This document shows, piece after piece, positions 4,954 through 5,996 of a stretch of DNA of 5,996 nt. The translations under genes and the position numbers were made by a program. Below the pieces are notes generated by a model that did not search any database, was not told the DNA's origin, and saw nothing but the letters and a program-made list of their open reading frames with translations. How positions within the stretch are numbered: position 1 is the first letter of the stretch; every line of letters starts with the position of its first letter. Source of the stretch: JALZDI01 sp965653225. GTDB taxonomy: Bacteria > Actinomycetota > Actinomycetes > Propionibacteriales > Nocardioidaceae. Where the stretch lies: assembly GCA_965653225.1 (NCBI GenBank), contig CBFGZI010000179.1:1-5996 (forward strand), in the 5' to 3' direction.

Positions 4954-5996
4954 ATGAACCTGTCGCGTCGAGACTTGTTGAAAGCTGCCGGTCTCGGGGC
5001 AGCCGGGGTGGCGGGAGCCACCGTTGTGCCATGGAGCGGCGGACTCGTTGATGCGGCGAGTACCAGCGCGCTGGCCCCACGCGACATGCCGAAGCCGTTC
5101 CAGGTGCCGTTCGTTGTGGCGCCGGTGCTGCAGCCGATCGCGAAGACGATCGCACCCGACGGCGTGCCTGTGCATATCTTCAGCGTCGAGGAGCGTCCGT
5201 TCAAGGCACACATCCTCCCGAACGGGCTCACCACCACGCTCTTCGGCTACAACGCGGTCGTCCCGGGCCCGACCATTCACGCGACGACGGCCCACCGGTC
5301 GATCCTCCGGGTGCGTAACCACCTGCCACCGACCGACCCGTTCCTCGGGACTCCGAGCACGACGTCCACGCACCTGCACGGATCGCCGTCCCTGCCCCAG
5401 TTCGACGGGTACGCAAGCGACCTGACGCCACCCGGATTCTTCAAGGCCTACCACTACCCGAACACCGAGACCGCGGTGACCTTGTGGTACCACGACCACG
5501 GCGTCGACCACACGTCGGAGAACGTGTACATGGGGCTCGCGGCCCAGTACCTCATCCACGACAAGTTCGAGCAGCGCGTCCTGCCGCAGGGCGAGTTCGA
5601 CATTCCTCTCACGGTGCGCGATGCGCTCTTCCGCGCGAACGGCAATCTCGCCTTCGTCACCAACGACCTGTTCAGCCTGTTCGGCGACGTGATCCTGGCG
5701 AACGGCCGGCCGTGGCCCGTGATGCGGGTCAAGCGGCGGATCTACCGGTTCCGGCTGCTGGCAGCGGCGATCTCGAGGTCGTGGCGGTTCCAGCTCAACG
5801 ACGGTGACCCCGTGGTGATGGTGGGCACCGACGGCGGACTGATGCCGAAGCCCCAGACCGTCACCCAGTGGCGCCAGGGCACCGCCGAACGCTACGAGTT
5901 CCTCGTCGACTTCGCCCGGTACCGTCCCGGTGAGCGGGTGATCCTGCACAACCTGTCGAACCCGAACAACGTCGACTTCGCCAACACCGACCTGGT
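4954..5996 (+). CDS. Tat-exported multicopper oxidase (5' part, cut by window end)
   Basis: The first 347 residues of a longer protein are present; the frame is open to the last base. It begins with a twin-arginine signal (SRRDLLKAAGLG, 4-15, then a hydrophobic stretch to about 28, cleavage probably near 34), so it is exported folded with its copper. The first cupredoxin domain has VPGPTI (103-108), the HLHG copper motif (H140, H142) and WYHDHG (H180, H182), which supply ligands of the type 2/type 3 trinuclear copper site. The second domain includes FGDVILANGRPWPV (243-256). These features fit the laccase-like group that includes CotA, bilirubin oxidase and phenoxazinone synthase, which oxidise phenolic or similar substrates and reduce O2 to water. 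The C-terminal type 1 copper motifs lie outside the window, so completeness is not shown. The substrate is unknown. It follows the kinase on the same strand, but the 288-bp gap suggests its own promoter. Confidence 0.92.
   Translation, partial: MNLSRRDLLKAAGLGAAGVAGATVVPWSGGLVDAASTSALAPRDMPKPFQVPFVVAPVLQPIAKTIAPDGVPVHIFSVEERPFKAHILPNGLTTTLFGYNAVVPGPTIHATTAHRSILRVRNHLPPTDPFLGTPSTTSTHLHGSPSLPQFDGYASDLTPPGFFKAYHYPNTETAVTLWYHDHGVDHTSENVYMGLAAQYLIHDKFEQRVLPQGEFDIPLTVRDALFRANGNLAFVTNDLFSLFGDVILANGRPWPVMRVKRRIYRFRLLAAAISRSWRFQLNDGDPVVMVGTDGGLMPKPQTVTQWRQGTAERYEFLVDFARYRPGERVILHNLSNPNNVDFANTDL

Noticed and set aside
4249..5949. Minus-strand ORF of 566 codons
   Set aside because: It is antisense to the kinase end and to the multicopper oxidase, both of which have clear motifs; low-complexity His/Arg/Val-rich content fits a shadow frame.

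Overview
The window is high-GC DNA (codon third positions mostly G or C), with OmpR-type two-component genes, an LLM/F420-type oxidoreductase and probable leaderless or short-leader promoters (TANNNT -10 boxes). This points to an actinobacterium, perhaps of the Pseudonocardiales; the genus cannot be fixed from the sequence alone.

Layout. Bases 1-315 have no convincing gene and carry two short perfect inverted repeats. They run into 316-357, which matches the 3' half of a tRNA-Ala(GGC) from the anticodon loop to the discriminator base but lacks the 5' half. This is the usual footprint of an element that integrates at a tRNA 3' end, so 1-315 may be the tip or scar of such an element and the rest ordinary chromosome. 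Next, on the minus strand, is an LLM-class flavin/F420 oxidoreductase (409-1275). A 338-bp divergent intergenic region (1276-1613) separates it from a plus-strand signalling operon: OmpR-type response regulator 1 (1614-2312), OmpR-type response regulator 2 (2417-3196) and a HAMP/HisKA/HATPase sensor kinase (3193-4665, overlapping the previous stop by 4 bp). After a 288-bp gap with a 13-bp tandem repeat comes the start of a Tat-exported multicopper oxidase (4954 to the window end, cut off).

How the parts fit. The kinase has all the catalytic motifs, and both regulators keep the acidic pocket, phospho-acceptor Asp, Ser/Thr switch and Lys, so one kinase may serve two paralogous regulators. The most interesting non-coding signal is a CTCATC-N5-CTCATC direct repeat (11-bp period). 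It occurs once in the divergent region upstream of regulator 1 and the oxidoreductase (1374-1390) and once just upstream of regulator 2 (2378-2394). An 11-bp direct repeat is the classic spacing for OmpR/PhoB-family operators, which suggests auto- or cross-regulation of the two regulators. Whether the system also controls the multicopper oxidase is open: no copy of this repeat is seen upstream of it.
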